The position numbers and the translations under genes are program-made. From assembly GCF_000350165.1 (NCBI RefSeq), contig NZ_CAUI01000005.1, forward strand, positions 806,001-870,000: DNA of 64,000 nucleotides, given 5' to 3'. The notes beneath the pieces were generated by a model. The model made no database searches, had not been told where the DNA came from, and saw nothing but the letters and a program-made list of their open reading frames with translations. This stretch comes from Halanaerobium saccharolyticum subsp. saccharolyticum DSM 6643. GTDB taxonomy: Bacteria > Bacillota > Halanaerobiia > Halanaerobiales > Halanaerobiaceae. Below, one piece after another: positions 18,493 through 26,599 of the stretch. Numbering within the stretch: position 1 is the first letter of the stretch; each line of letters begins with the position of its first letter.

Positions 18493-19020
18493 ATGGAAAA
18501 GCTATCAGAAGCGGGTAAATTATTTCTTAAAGATTATTTAGTCTTAAATGAAGCCAAAAATGATGTAGATAGATATTTAAACACAACTGTGAGGAAAGTT
18601 CATGATATTATATTAGAGCAATTAGATGATTTTAACACTGAATACTTGCAGTTAAATGTTTGGGAAAACAAATCAACAAGAGGAAGATTACAAATAAGAT
18701 TTAAGAGTTTAATTGAACATGAGTTGTTTAGAGAAGATAGATATGATATTTATATTATGTATAGAGATATTAGAAATGCCACCGATTTATTTACAAATAA
18801 CTCTGTCAAAATCTTTTTGCATTCACCAGCAGCTGTTTCTAATTTAAAAGACTCATTAATAAAATTATCTCAAAAGAAATTAAATTATAATATTTACAAT
18901 AAAAAAATAATATTATTAGATTTAGATAGCTCTACACAATCTGCAGAAAAAATTGCAGAAGAAATATTTGATATGATTAATATTATAAAAGAATTATTAA
19001 AAGATATTTATAAATCTTAA
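18493..19020 (+). CDS. Hypothetical protein paired with the PD-(D/E)XK nuclease
   Basis: The 175-residue soluble protein is highly charged, with a predicted helical C-terminus (SAEKIAEEIFDMINIIKELL). No recognised motif is seen. The middle, RGRLQIRFKSLIEHELFRED and YDIYIMYRDIRNATDL, looks like an alpha/beta fold. It starts 6 bases after the nuclease stop, with AAAGGAGAG 8 bases upstream, so the genes are translationally linked. It may be a specificity, partner or immunity factor for the nuclease; this is only inferred from the pairing. Confidence 0.6.
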   Translation: MEKLSEAGKLFLKDYLVLNEAKNDVDRYLNTTVRKVHDIILEQLDDFNTEYLQLNVWENKSTRGRLQIRFKSLIEHELFREDRYDIYIMYRDIRNATDLFTNNSVKIFLHSPAAVSNLKDSLIKLSQKKLNYNIYNKKIILLDLDSSTQSAEKIAEEIFDMINIIKELLKDIYKS

Positions 19021-19140
19021 ATAGAAAAATTAGTCACTTATCAAAAGAAAATGAAACTTAATTTTTGACAAGCCTTTCATTTATTTAAAAAAGACGATAT
19101 TTTTCCTGCAAAAATAAGGTTAAATTATTTATGGAATACT

Positions 19141-19209
19141 TAATTAATATTAAAAATGATGAGGATAAAAATGGTAATAATTTTCATGTTTTATAATTAT
19201 AATAGAAGA
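19141..19209 (+). pseudogene. Decayed copy of the 3' end of the 17192-17524 gene
   Basis: The frame starting at 19150 reads INIKNDEDKNGNNFHVL and then stops. The corresponding end of the intact gene is ISIRKAKDKNSNDFYVL. Matching DNA blocks include GATAAAAA and TTTTYATGTTTT. The rest of 19021-19275 holds no gene I can support. Confidence 0.6.
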
Positions 19210-19275
19210 CTAAAAAGTAATTATTTAATTTGATTAGTTTCTGAAATCTAGAATAACATAATAGGAGTTGTTATA

Positions 19276-20685
19276 ATGAAAAATAAAAATTATTTTTGGA
19301 TTACTGCTAACCCTGACATATGGAAAATTGATAAAACGAAGAAAAATGAAAATAGATTTTATCCAGCCTATAATTCAAATAATAATAAACATAGAAAATT
19401 TGATAATTTTAAAAAAGCTGAAAAAGGAGATAAGTTAGTTTTTTACCAATCCTCTCCCATAAAAAAAATAAAAGGATTTGGTAAGGTGGTTAAAAGTTTT
19501 TATGAAAATCAAAATAATGAAGAAGGAATTGAAATAAAATTAAATTATTTGACAAATAAAACTAGTTGGAAAGATCTTAAAAATGATCCATTACTAAAAA
19601 ATAGTGAAATTATAAAGACAAATGCTCAAGGTAGTTTATTAGAATTAACCAAAAATGAATATAATAAAATAATGGAACTTTCTGAATTAAATTATGAAGA
19701 TATTTTAATTAATATTATTGATTTTAATGTTAAATTAAATTTAGATCAAAAATTACATTTCCCTCCAGCGATGAAAGAAAACTTAATCAAACGAATTGAA
19801 ACTAACCTAAAACAGGGCAAACATATTATTTTAATAGGACCGCCAGGAACTGGAAAATCAAAACTTGCCAAAGAGATTGCAGAGACTTATGTTGATAATA
19901 ATTATCAGATGGTGACTGCTACATCAGACTGGTCAACATTTGATACTATTGGAGGCTACAGGCCTAATAAAAATGGTAATTTAGAATTTAGTCCAGGAGT
20001 TTTTTTAGACTGCTTTAAAAATAATCATGCTCAAAAAAGTAAATGGCTTATTATTGATGAAATTAATAGGGCCGATATTGATAAAGCTTTTGGTCCCTTA
20101 TTTTCTGCTTTAACTGGTGATGAAATTACTCTTTCTTTTAAAGATGAAGGTGATAATTATATCAAGGTAGTTCCAGAAGTTAAAAATGAAAATATCGATG
20201 TCTTAGATAATATTTTTCAAATCAAAGATGACTGGAGAATAATTGCAACAATGAATACTCTTGATAAAACTTCACTTTATGAGATGAGTTATGCTTTTAT
20301 GCGCCGTTTCGCATTTGTGCCAGTTCCTATTCCAGAAGAAATTGATAAGGAATTATTAGAAAATTATTTTGATAAATGGGGTGAGGATACTAATGATACT
20401 AAAAATATAGTTGAATTATGGAGCACCATTAATGATTATAGAAAAATTGGACCAGCAATTGTCAAAGATATTATTAATTATCTAAGTGAAAATGATAATG
20501 ATTATGTTTCAGCATTAATTTCATATGTACTGCCTCAGTTTGAAGGATTGAGTTATGATAAATTAAATGACTTCTATAAGCAAATATCTAAATTGAATTT
20601 AAGTCTAAAAGAAGAACAAAAATATGAACTAAAAGCATTTATGACTGACTATTTTCAATTAAGAGAGGGAGAAGAAATTGGCTAA
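19276..20685 (+). CDS. McrB-like AAA+ restriction GTPase with N-terminal EVE domain
   Basis: Residues 1-140 form an EVE (PUA-like) domain: YFWITANPDIWKI, then KGDKLVFYQ and KKIKGFGKV. Such domains bind modified bases. The AAA+ motor has Walker A IGPPGTGKSKLAKE near 187, Walker B WLIIDEINRADIDKAFG near 257, and the sensor and arginine-finger region IATMNTLDKTSLYEMS plus AFMRRFAF. The likely role is the DNA-reading and motor subunit of a type IV restriction complex against modified DNA. It overlaps the mcrC gene by 8 bases. AGGAGT is 6 bases before the ATG. Upstream are defence-type nuclease genes. Confidence 0.88.
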   Translation: MKNKNYFWITANPDIWKIDKTKKNENRFYPAYNSNNNKHRKFDNFKKAEKGDKLVFYQSSPIKKIKGFGKVVKSFYENQNNEEGIEIKLNYLTNKTSWKDLKNDPLLKNSEIIKTNAQGSLLELTKNEYNKIMELSELNYEDILINIIDFNVKLNLDQKLHFPPAMKENLIKRIETNLKQGKHIILIGPPGTGKSKLAKEIAETYVDNNYQMVTATSDWSTFDTIGGYRPNKNGNLEFSPGVFLDCFKNNHAQKSKWLIIDEINRADIDKAFGPLFSALTGDEITLSFKDEGDNYIKVVPEVKNENIDVLDNIFQIKDDWRIIATMNTLDKTSLYEMSYAFMRRFAFVPVPIPEEIDKELLENYFDKWGEDTNDTKNIVELWSTINDYRKIGPAIVKDIINYLSENDNDYVSALISYVLPQFEGLSYDKLNDFYKQISKLNLSLKEEQKYELKAFMTDYFQLREGEEIG

Positions 20686-22018
20686 ACACAAGCTTAAACC
20701 TGAGGAAATGATTAAGGAAATAGCTGATATGTTAATTATTTATTTAAAACAGGGAAATACTGTTAAACTTGATTCTTATATAAAAAAGCTGAATCTAAAT
20801 ATCAATAATTTTGATCAGCTTCTTAGAATTCATTTTCTATTAAATAAAGATGTAATGAGTTTTATAGAAGAACTTCCTCATTTAATTAGAAATATAAAAA
20901 CTTCTACTCAGAAAAATAATAGAGAAGTTAATGGTGAAATACGAGGTAGAATTGACTGGCAGGCAACAATAGCTAACAGATGTAAAAATAATTTTAATGA
21001 CAAGAGCCGATTTGTCTGTCAGCAGGTGGATAAAGATTTTAATATTAAAGAAAATCTTGTTTTGAAGAAGTTTTTAAAGATTATTGATGAAATTTTGATT
21101 AATGATTTAAAAAGAAGCTGGTCTGATTATCATTGGCTTTCTAATTGGTTTGAAAATGATGGTTTATTTAATAGTTTTGATCAAATAATAAATAGAAATA
21201 TATATTTAAAAAGAATAAATTTGGATAATGTAATAGTCACGGATAGGATGATTAATGACAGCAAAAAAAGCAGAAATATTCTCTATAGAAAAGCAGCTGA
21301 ATTATTAAAATTATATTATAATTATGTTGAAAATAACATCTGGCAGGAAAATGAAGAAAAGATAATCAAATTACTAAATGATAGTTTCATTAAGCCCCAA
21401 AAAGACAGTGTACTCTTTGAATTATATTGGGTGATGAAATTAATTGAAACAAATACTAACAAATATAGTCTAGAATTATTAGATAAGAAAAGTAATCTGA
21501 CTGCAGAATGGAGCAAAGGGAATTATAAATACAGCCTCTATCACGACTCAACTGGATCTGATGAATTAAATTGGAAAGTAAAGTTAAGTGAAGTCGAAAA
21601 TAGCTGTAATTCTTATTTAAAAAGAAAAGCTTTAAGCTATAAAAATGCTAAAAAAATATCTAGTATTTTTAATTCTGAAATCACCAGTAGTTACTGGAAC
21701 GGTAGACCTGATATAATAATTGAAATTAGAAATAGATCCGATAATAGTTTAAAAAAGATAATTGTGGCTGAAGTGAAATATACCAGAAATAATGATACTG
21801 CTAAGAAAGGTCTTAAAGAACTTCTGGATTATATGTATTTAATTAAAGACAGTAACGAAAAATATCTGGATTTGAGCCAGAATGAGATTGAAATCGAAGG
21901 CTTATTATTAGTTGACCAAATTAAAAATAAGGATAATATTTTTAAAGCATTAAAGATTAAAAAAAGTCAAGATGAAATAAATTTTGAAAAATCATACAAT
22001 AAGAAAATTATATTTTAA
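20678..22018 (+). CDS. McrC-like nuclease subunit of type IV restriction
   Basis: The 446-residue protein starts with TTG inside the end of the mcrB gene. The N-terminal half contains GEIRGRIDWQATIANR and the FVCQQVDKDFNIKENLVLKK segment shared by McrC/DUF2357 proteins. The C-terminus holds the PD-(D/E)XK core WNGRPDIIIEI (Asp about 344) and VAEVKYT (Glu365, Lys367). McrC supplies DNA cleavage when driven by the McrB motor. The overlap and order mcrB-mcrC are standard for the family. Confidence 0.85.
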   Translation: MAKHKLKPEEMIKEIADMLIIYLKQGNTVKLDSYIKKLNLNINNFDQLLRIHFLLNKDVMSFIEELPHLIRNIKTSTQKNNREVNGEIRGRIDWQATIANRCKNNFNDKSRFVCQQVDKDFNIKENLVLKKFLKIIDEILINDLKRSWSDYHWLSNWFENDGLFNSFDQIINRNIYLKRINLDNVIVTDRMINDSKKSRNILYRKAAELLKLYYNYVENNIWQENEEKIIKLLNDSFIKPQKDSVLFELYWVMKLIETNTNKYSLELLDKKSNLTAEWSKGNYKYSLYHDSTGSDELNWKVKLSEVENSCNSYLKRKALSYKNAKKISSIFNSEITSSYWNGRPDIIIEIRNRSDNSLKKIIVAEVKYTRNNDTAKKGLKELLDYMYLIKDSNEKYLDLSQNEIEIEGLLLVDQIKNKDNIFKALKIKKSQDEINFEKSYNKKIIF

Positions 22019-22031
22019 ATATAGCTAATTT

Positions 22032-22255
22032 TATAAGATAGCATGTTAAATATTTAAAAAAGGAGTTGAAAATATGGGCAAAAATGATCAAAATGTTCAA
22101 GATAATCATGCTGATCAACTAAATTCAAATAATACTGATTTGAGTCATAATAATGATGCATATAAAGCTGCACAGGATAATCGTTCAGAACAATTAAATC
22201 CTAATAGCTCTAAATAGAGAAAAAAAATTTAATAACATTAACATGCTATCTTATA
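22032..22255. repeat. 18-bp perfect inverted repeat bounding a tiny gene
   Basis: TATAAGATAGCATGTTAA at 22032-22049 recurs as its exact reverse complement at 22238-22255. The 188 bases between them contain a complete 47-codon gene with its ribosome binding site. This may be the end repeats of a small non-autonomous element, or a long-range hairpin in the transcript. No transposase is present and no convincing target-site duplication was found. Confidence 0.75.
22074..22217 (+). CDS. 47-residue small protein with repeated Asn-rich motif
   Basis: ATG 22074 has AAAAGGAG 8 bases upstream and the frame runs 47 codons to TAG. The sequence repeats a motif: DNHADQLNSNN at residues 10-20 and DNRSEQLNPNS at 35-45, with HNNDAYKAAQ between. 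Small Asn-rich proteins of this DN..xQLNPN type occur widely and are often misannotated; their function is not known to me. It is very hydrophilic, with no Cys and no Trp, and probably disordered. It lies wholly inside the inverted repeat described at 22032-22255. Confidence 0.65.
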   Translation: MGKNDQNVQDNHADQLNSNNTDLSHNNDAYKAAQDNRSEQLNPNSSK

Positions 22256-22343
22256 TTTTCAAAAATAAAGTAAATGATTATTTGATTACTTATTTATATT
22301 AAAACTTTTTTAATAATCTAGAAAAAAATGAGGAGTTTTAAAA

Positions 22344-23111
22344 ATGAAAAAGATGACTAAAGCTAAAAAGTTTCAGGCCTGGATTAATCAACTAAAATCT
22401 TATCAGAAAAAAGCACCAGATCTTTTTAATGAAAATGTTAAAAAGTCAGATTCAGAATTTAAAATAGACCACTACTTTGATATTCTAGAGAATCTTGAAC
22501 TAGAACCAGGATGGCTGGTTGATTATCTCTATCTGCAGCAGAGACTGGGTGGGGAGCCAGTAATTATTGCCTATCCTGAGTCTAAAAAAACAGAATACCA
22601 AAAAATAATAAATAAAATAAATAATAATGAGCTTAAATCCAATGACTCAGAAAACATTATTAGTACTTTTTTAAACTATGATGATCTAGATAATTATTTG
22701 GATCACCTTATATTGGATGGAAGTGAAGAAAGCTATTTTCAATTTGTAATTTTAGCTACACTGGGATCTCAATTTGCTCTTTTCTGGCATGCTGCATATA
22801 ATGATCTGAAGTTTATCTGCACTCCAGAGGCAGCTGAAAAGCTAATAAAAAAAATTGGAGTAGAAGCTGAAGATATTGGCACTATGGAAAATCAGTTATT
22901 TGATCAGGAGAGCGTTGAAAAAATAAGAAAAATTGATTTTGAGCCCAAAATAAAGATTAAAGCAGATAAGGTAGTTGTTAGATTAGTCTTTTTTACCAAA
23001 TGGGGAGGATTTATCGAAGCAAAATATGTTGTTAAAAAGACATTTCCCCATCAAATAATCGAAAAAGAAACTAAAGTTTTAGTTGGATATGATTGTGGTT
23101 ATAATTATTGA
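22344..23111 (+). CDS. Hypothetical protein, 255 residues
   Basis: This soluble acidic protein belongs to no recognised family. It has a Lys-rich N-terminus (KKMTKAKKFQAWINQLKSY), a middle segment LDGSEESYFQFVILATLGS, and a C-terminal beta-rich region VVVRLVFFTKWGGFIEAKYV. No signal peptide is visible. The start has GAGGAG 8 bases upstream. It sits between the inverted-repeat element and a decayed mcrB end. It could be a relic partner of a former defence operon, but nothing in the sequence proves that. Confidence 0.65.
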   Translation: MKKMTKAKKFQAWINQLKSYQKKAPDLFNENVKKSDSEFKIDHYFDILENLELEPGWLVDYLYLQQRLGGEPVIIAYPESKKTEYQKIINKINNNELKSNDSENIISTFLNYDDLDNYLDHLILDGSEESYFQFVILATLGSQFALFWHAAYNDLKFICTPEAAEKLIKKIGVEAEDIGTMENQLFDQESVEKIRKIDFEPKIKIKADKVVVRLVFFTKWGGFIEAKYVVKKTFPHQIIEKETKVLVGYDCGYNY

Positions 23112-23144
23112 TCTGAAGATAATGAGTTCACACTTTTGAGTTAT

Positions 23145-23224
23145 TCTTTAAATATCTGAAGTCAGAAAAAAGCATATATGCTGCCTGCTTTGAAGAAGAT
23201 GGCTTTACTTCTTACTGCTTGTAA
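23145..23224 (+). pseudogene. Decayed copy of the 3' end of the DUF3578 mcrB gene
   Basis: The stretch matches 4148-4232 (end of mcrB) with shared blocks GCATATATGCTGC, TTTGAAGA and TTTACTTCTTACTG and the terminal stop. One base is missing before the FEEDGFTSY segment, so the frame is broken, and the final Trp codon reads Cys. It marks a second mcrB of this type that has been lost here. Confidence 0.75.
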
Positions 23225-23254
23225 ATTAAATTTATTTAACCTAGGGTGATAATA

Positions 23255-24250
23255 ATGAATATTAATCATAAATCAGCTCAATTTATAAATAAAAAAGCAA
23301 TTAGATATTTTTCTATAATAACTTTAATTTTTATTTTAGAATTAGTATTACTATCAGGTTCAGTAGAAATAGTAAATGCTCAGGATAATACCTTTATTTC
23401 TGGCCAGATTAAAGTAAGAAGAGGGAATGCAGCTTCTAATGTGAAAAATGCTCTTGTTAAAATCGGTGAGAAAAAGGCAATAACAGATGAGAATGGTCAT
23501 TATAAAATTTCTGATTTAAAAGGTAATAATATAAAAATTAAAATTTATACAGGATCTTCAGTGTTTAAATCCAGCTCAAACTCAGATAATGATAAAATAT
23601 TTTTATGGCAAAAAACAATTGCAATTAAACCAGGTGAAAATACTTTAAACATTACTTTAAATCCAATAATTTCAATACTAAAATATTATTCAGATTTTCA
23701 TGAACAAGAGACATGGCAGATAGCGTTTTATGCATATTCTAATACTAATAAAAAGATTGAATCAGGTAAAATAATTACTCCTAACGATAAAGAGTATAAG
23801 ATGGAGCCTCATTTTAATTCTCAATGGCATAAATGGTGGAATTTAAATGAAAAGATTACTGGCAATTATATTCGTAAAATTAATTTTGAAGATGGAACAA
23901 AAGAGAGTTTTAGTTTGATAATTTCAGAAGCAGATTTTAATATGGATTTTCCAGAATTGAAATATCCAACAAGCAATCAAAATATAACTACTAAAAGTCC
24001 TATATTCAAATATGATTTTTCTTCTGTAAATCAAGCATATTTGCGAATTGAAGTGAAAAATAAAGATGATAAATGGGAAAGATTAGATAGAATCATTCTA
24101 AATAATAATAAAGAATATAAAATCAAAGATAATATATTGGAGTTTGGAAATAAATATCGCTGGACTATCCAAACTGTTATCTCTGCAGGTATAATTCCAT
24201 GGAAAGAAGCAAAGGCACCATATAAATATTTTCAAATACAAAAAAATTAA
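23255..24250 (+). CDS. Secreted protein with carboxypeptidase-regulatory-like domain
   Basis: The 331-residue protein has a basic start, a hydrophobic stretch ISITLIFILELVLLSG-like near residues 20-37 and probable cleavage after VNA, so it is exported. The mature part begins with an Ig-like, carboxypeptidase regulatory-type repeat: ISGQIKVRRGNAASNVKNAL, then AITDENGHYKISDL. The rest is beta-rich, and two regions mention Trp-rich strands (HKWWNLNEK, YRWTIQT). It is possibly a cell-surface carbohydrate or matrix protein. GTG 23246 also opens the frame, but ATG 23255 has the better spacing from TAGGGTGA. Its neighbours are unrelated. Confidence 0.65.
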   Translation: MNINHKSAQFINKKAIRYFSIITLIFILELVLLSGSVEIVNAQDNTFISGQIKVRRGNAASNVKNALVKIGEKKAITDENGHYKISDLKGNNIKIKIYTGSSVFKSSSNSDNDKIFLWQKTIAIKPGENTLNITLNPIISILKYYSDFHEQETWQIAFYAYSNTNKKIESGKIITPNDKEYKMEPHFNSQWHKWWNLNEKITGNYIRKINFEDGTKESFSLIISEADFNMDFPELKYPTSNQNITTKSPIFKYDFSSVNQAYLRIEVKNKDDKWERLDRIILNNNKEYKIKDNILEFGNKYRWTIQTVISAGIIPWKEAKAPYKYFQIQKN

Positions 24251-24254
24251 AATG

Positions 24255-24419
24255 TAACTCCCCTATAATATCCTTTGGTTAAACTAAAGTTATTAATAAT
24301 CTTTGAGTTTATATTATCTGTTTAATAAAGGAAAAAAATCATTAATAAAGAAATATATATATATAGAAAAGTTAATTATAATTTTAACTAAAGTGTCAAT
24401 ATGAAGGGGAGTGTTAGCA
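24255..24419 (+). repeat. Duplicated leader/promoter region, copy C
   Basis: This region is similar to copy A (9871-10075): TAATAAAGGAAAAA, AACTAAAG, CAATATGA and GGGGAGTGTTAGCA directly before the start of the paralogous gene. A TATAAT occurs at 24377-24382. Confidence 0.6.
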
Positions 24420-25019
24420 GTGGGAAGAACTATTCCATATTTATCTTCCAGGAATATTAATAAAGTTGAAGATTATATACCCTTTTATAACTCAAAGATT
24501 TATTTAAAACAGAAATCAGGCAGTCTAAAATATTTTGAAAATCAAATTTCTCAAATTAAAAAGATTGCTGAAAAGGTCGGCTATAAAGATTTTAATCAGT
24601 TTATAAAACACCGAAAACTATGGCATGATTTTCAAAAAAAGATACCTATCAGTTATTTGAAAGCAATAGGTGTAAAACTGGATGTTTTAAAATTCACCAT
24701 TGAACTCGATCAAAATGACTATCAAAAAGCATTAGAAATTCCACTATATTCTAAATCATATATCATTCAAACCAGACCATTTCCTCTTACCAGAAGACTT
24801 CCCCAAAGAACATCAGAAGCTAAAGCCATAGAATTGGTCAGAAAAGAAGCTATTTTAAAAAATAAAAGCTGTGTAATTGATTATCCATTACTAAAAAAGA
24901 TTTTAATAGAAAGTGATGGCTCAGTAAAAACTACTTTTTACCGACCTGATATAAAAATTGAAGGAGAATATGTTATTCCAACTAAGATTAATGATTATAC
25001 TGGTGATATAAGTTTATGA
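24420..25019 (+). CDS. Conserved hypothetical protein, paralog of the 10076-10675 gene
   Basis: The 199-residue protein is nearly collinear with the 10076 product, with invariant blocks DFNQFIKHRKLWH, KIPISYL, ELDQNDYQKAL and SYIIQTRP and the same ending INxYxxxISL. No family is recognised and no membrane segment or signal peptide is seen. GTG 24411 directly abuts the AAGGGGA site, so GTG 24420 (9-base spacing) is preferred. That position matches ATG 10076 in the paralog. Terminated by a bidirectional hairpin. The two copies with their leaders lie about 14 kb apart in the same orientation and could recombine. Confidence 0.8.
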   Translation: MGRTIPYLSSRNINKVEDYIPFYNSKIYLKQKSGSLKYFENQISQIKKIAEKVGYKDFNQFIKHRKLWHDFQKKIPISYLKAIGVKLDVLKFTIELDQNDYQKALEIPLYSKSYIIQTRPFPLTRRLPQRTSEAKAIELVRKEAILKNKSCVIDYPLLKKILIESDGSVKTTFYRPDIKIEGEYVIPTKINDYTGDISL

Positions 25020-25030
25020 GCTAAATAAGA

Positions 25031-25065
25031 AAAAGCACTATCCTGGTTTTGGACAGTGCTTTTAT
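25031..25065. terminator. Bidirectional terminator between convergent genes
   Basis: GCACTATCC (25035-25043) pairs with GGACAGTGC (25051-25059) with one mismatch. It is followed by TTTTAT on + and by TTTTTCTTA on the minus strand. Confidence 0.75.
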
Positions 25066-25079
25066 AATAATTTATTAAA

Positions 25080-25547
25080 TTAACGTGTATATTCACCTTT
25101 TAAAACAGCTTTCTGTAGAACATGGCCTTCCATTGCGTTTAGAAGGCTTTCTTTGTCTGCTCCAGCTTTTAAATCCAGTTCATCATCAAGAGCATAGACA
25201 TAGAATCTGTAGGTATGAACTCCACTGGGAGGAGCAGGTCCCATATAACCTAAGTTGTTGAAATCATTTTTACCCTGTAAGGCTCCGTTAAGTCCTTTTG
25301 CTTTTTCCTTCTTTTCAATATTTTTTGAAATTTCCTTAACATCTGCTGGAATATTCCAGATCAGCCAGTGGGTAAAAGCACCTCCAGGAGCATCTGGATC
25401 ATCGACAATAATAGTTAGAGTTTTAGCTTCTGGCAGTACATTTTCAATAATTAGTGGAGGAGAAATATCCCTTCCATCGGCTGTATATTCTTCTGGAATA
25501 TAGCCACCATCTTCAAAAGCAGATTTAATAACTAAATCTTCTTCCAT
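25080..25547 (-). CDS. YbhB/YbcL family (PEBP/Raf kinase inhibitor-like) protein
   Basis: The 155-residue PEBP fold protein carries the family signatures DGRDISPPLII, IIVDDPDAPGGAFTHWLIWN (conserved ligand pocket DPDAP and H) and GYMGPAPPSGVHTYRFYVYAL. Bacterial members are cytoplasmic with uncertain function, possibly binding anionic ligands. A strong AAAGGAGG lies 9 bases from the ATG. It is a monocistronic minus-strand gene ending at a bidirectional terminator. It is divergent from the GntR operon. Confidence 0.92.
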   Translation of the reverse strand: MEEDLVIKSAFEDGGYIPEEYTADGRDISPPLIIENVLPEAKTLTIIVDDPDAPGGAFTHWLIWNIPADVKEISKNIEKKEKAKGLNGALQGKNDFNNLGYMGPAPPSGVHTYRFYVYALDDELDLKAGADKESLLNAMEGHVLQKAVLKGEYTR

Positions 25548-25631
25548 AAGCTTAAGCCTCCTTTCATATTTTCAAAAATTAATCAAGCCTTTTCAAGCTA
25601 TATTTAATCAATTTAAAGACCTTTGCTTTCG

Positions 25632-25666
25632 ATTATATAATAACAAAAATCATTCAGAAAATAAAG
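25632..25666 (+). repeat. 35-bp direct repeat, left copy (matches 33534-33568)
   Basis: ATTATATAATAACAAAAATC followed by ATTCAGAAAATAAAG differs from the copy at 33534-33568 at about four positions. Both contain TATAAT and have the same orientation. They flank the GntR/FGGY-kinase operon on both sides. Confidence 0.55.
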
Positions 25667-25746
25667 TCTATTTACTTTGGGTGGTATCAAATTCATTGTA
25701 AATTAATAAACTGGTATTTATTTTTTATTAAATTTTCAGAAAATTA

Positions 25747-25775
25747 TTGACAATTAAAGAAAAAGTAATTATAAT
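25747..25775 (+). promoter_or_regulatory. Sigma-A promoter of the GntR operon
   Basis: TTGACA (25747-25752), a 17-base spacer and TATAAT (25770-25775) match the consensus exactly. A weak inverted repeat, ACAAT at 25793-25797 with ATTGT at 25805-25809, lies just downstream. It is a possible operator for the GntR protein, which would then autoregulate. Confidence 0.85.
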
Positions 25776-25829
25776 TAATTTAAATCATTATAACAATATT
25801 AAAAATTGTAATATACAGGAGGCGGGCAT

Positions 25830-26561
25830 ATGTCTGAAAAAGCATTATACCTACAGGTAAAAGAATCACTTGCCGAAAAAATTAAAGATGATGAGTTTGC
25901 AATCGGCAGTTACCTGCCTACAGAAAGAGAACTCTGTGAGGAATATGATGTCAGCAGAATTACTGTCAGAAAAGCCTTAGAAGAACTTGAAGATGAAGGC
26001 TTTGTTGTTAAAGAGAGGGCAAAAGGAGTTAAAGTGATCAATCAATCAATTCAGTATATTAAATCTGCTCTAAATCAGTATCAGGGCTTTCACGAAAAAA
26101 TAAGGAATAAGGGCTTAGAACCGATGTGTTTTTTAAAAGAGCTGGAGATCAGCCAGCTGCCAGAAAAATTCTCCAATAATTTTAGCGGGATAGAAGAATT
26201 TTATGATAAGCAGCTGCTGCTTTTAAAAAGATTACTGGGAGTAGAGAACAAACCAATGATCTATTTAAAAACATATTTAACTAAAGAAACAAAGATAAAT
26301 GTGGAGGATTATCAGGATGGATCACTTTATTCACTAATCAAAAAAAAATCAGGTAAAAGTATTGCTTATAGCAGGGAATGTGTAAGTGCACAAATCAGCA
26401 GTTCAAAAATGGAGGAGCTGTTCAGGGTTGACCACAAAATCCCAATCCTGCAGCGAACTCAGATAGGCTATACTAAAGAAGGGAAAATATTATTTTTTAC
26501 AGAAGCGTTTTACAATAGTGAAATCTATCAGCATAACTTTCTGGCACTAAAATATGACTAA
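25830..26561 (+). CDS. GntR family regulator with UTRA domain (HutC subfamily)
   Basis: Residues 5-70 form the winged helix: YLQVKESLAEKI, GSYLPTERELCEEYDVSRIT and VRKALEELEDEGFVVKERAKG. The remaining 170 residues are the UTRA ligand domain (KPMIYLKTYLT-like strand and terminal ILQRTQIGYTKEGKILFFTE). Such regulators respond to sugar phosphates or related effectors and usually repress the adjoining operon. It has a consensus promoter and AGGAGGCGG. The catabolic genes follow 38 bases later in the same direction, so it probably controls them and itself. Confidence 0.92.
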   Translation: MSEKALYLQVKESLAEKIKDDEFAIGSYLPTERELCEEYDVSRITVRKALEELEDEGFVVKERAKGVKVINQSIQYIKSALNQYQGFHEKIRNKGLEPMCFLKELEISQLPEKFSNNFSGIEEFYDKQLLLLKRLLGVENKPMIYLKTYLTKETKINVEDYQDGSLYSLIKKKSGKSIAYSRECVSAQISSSKMEELFRVDHKIPILQRTQIGYTKEGKILFFTEAFYNSEIYQHNFLALKYD

Positions 26562-26599
26562 TTTTAAATATCTTAATTTAATAGAAGAGGTGTGTTAAA

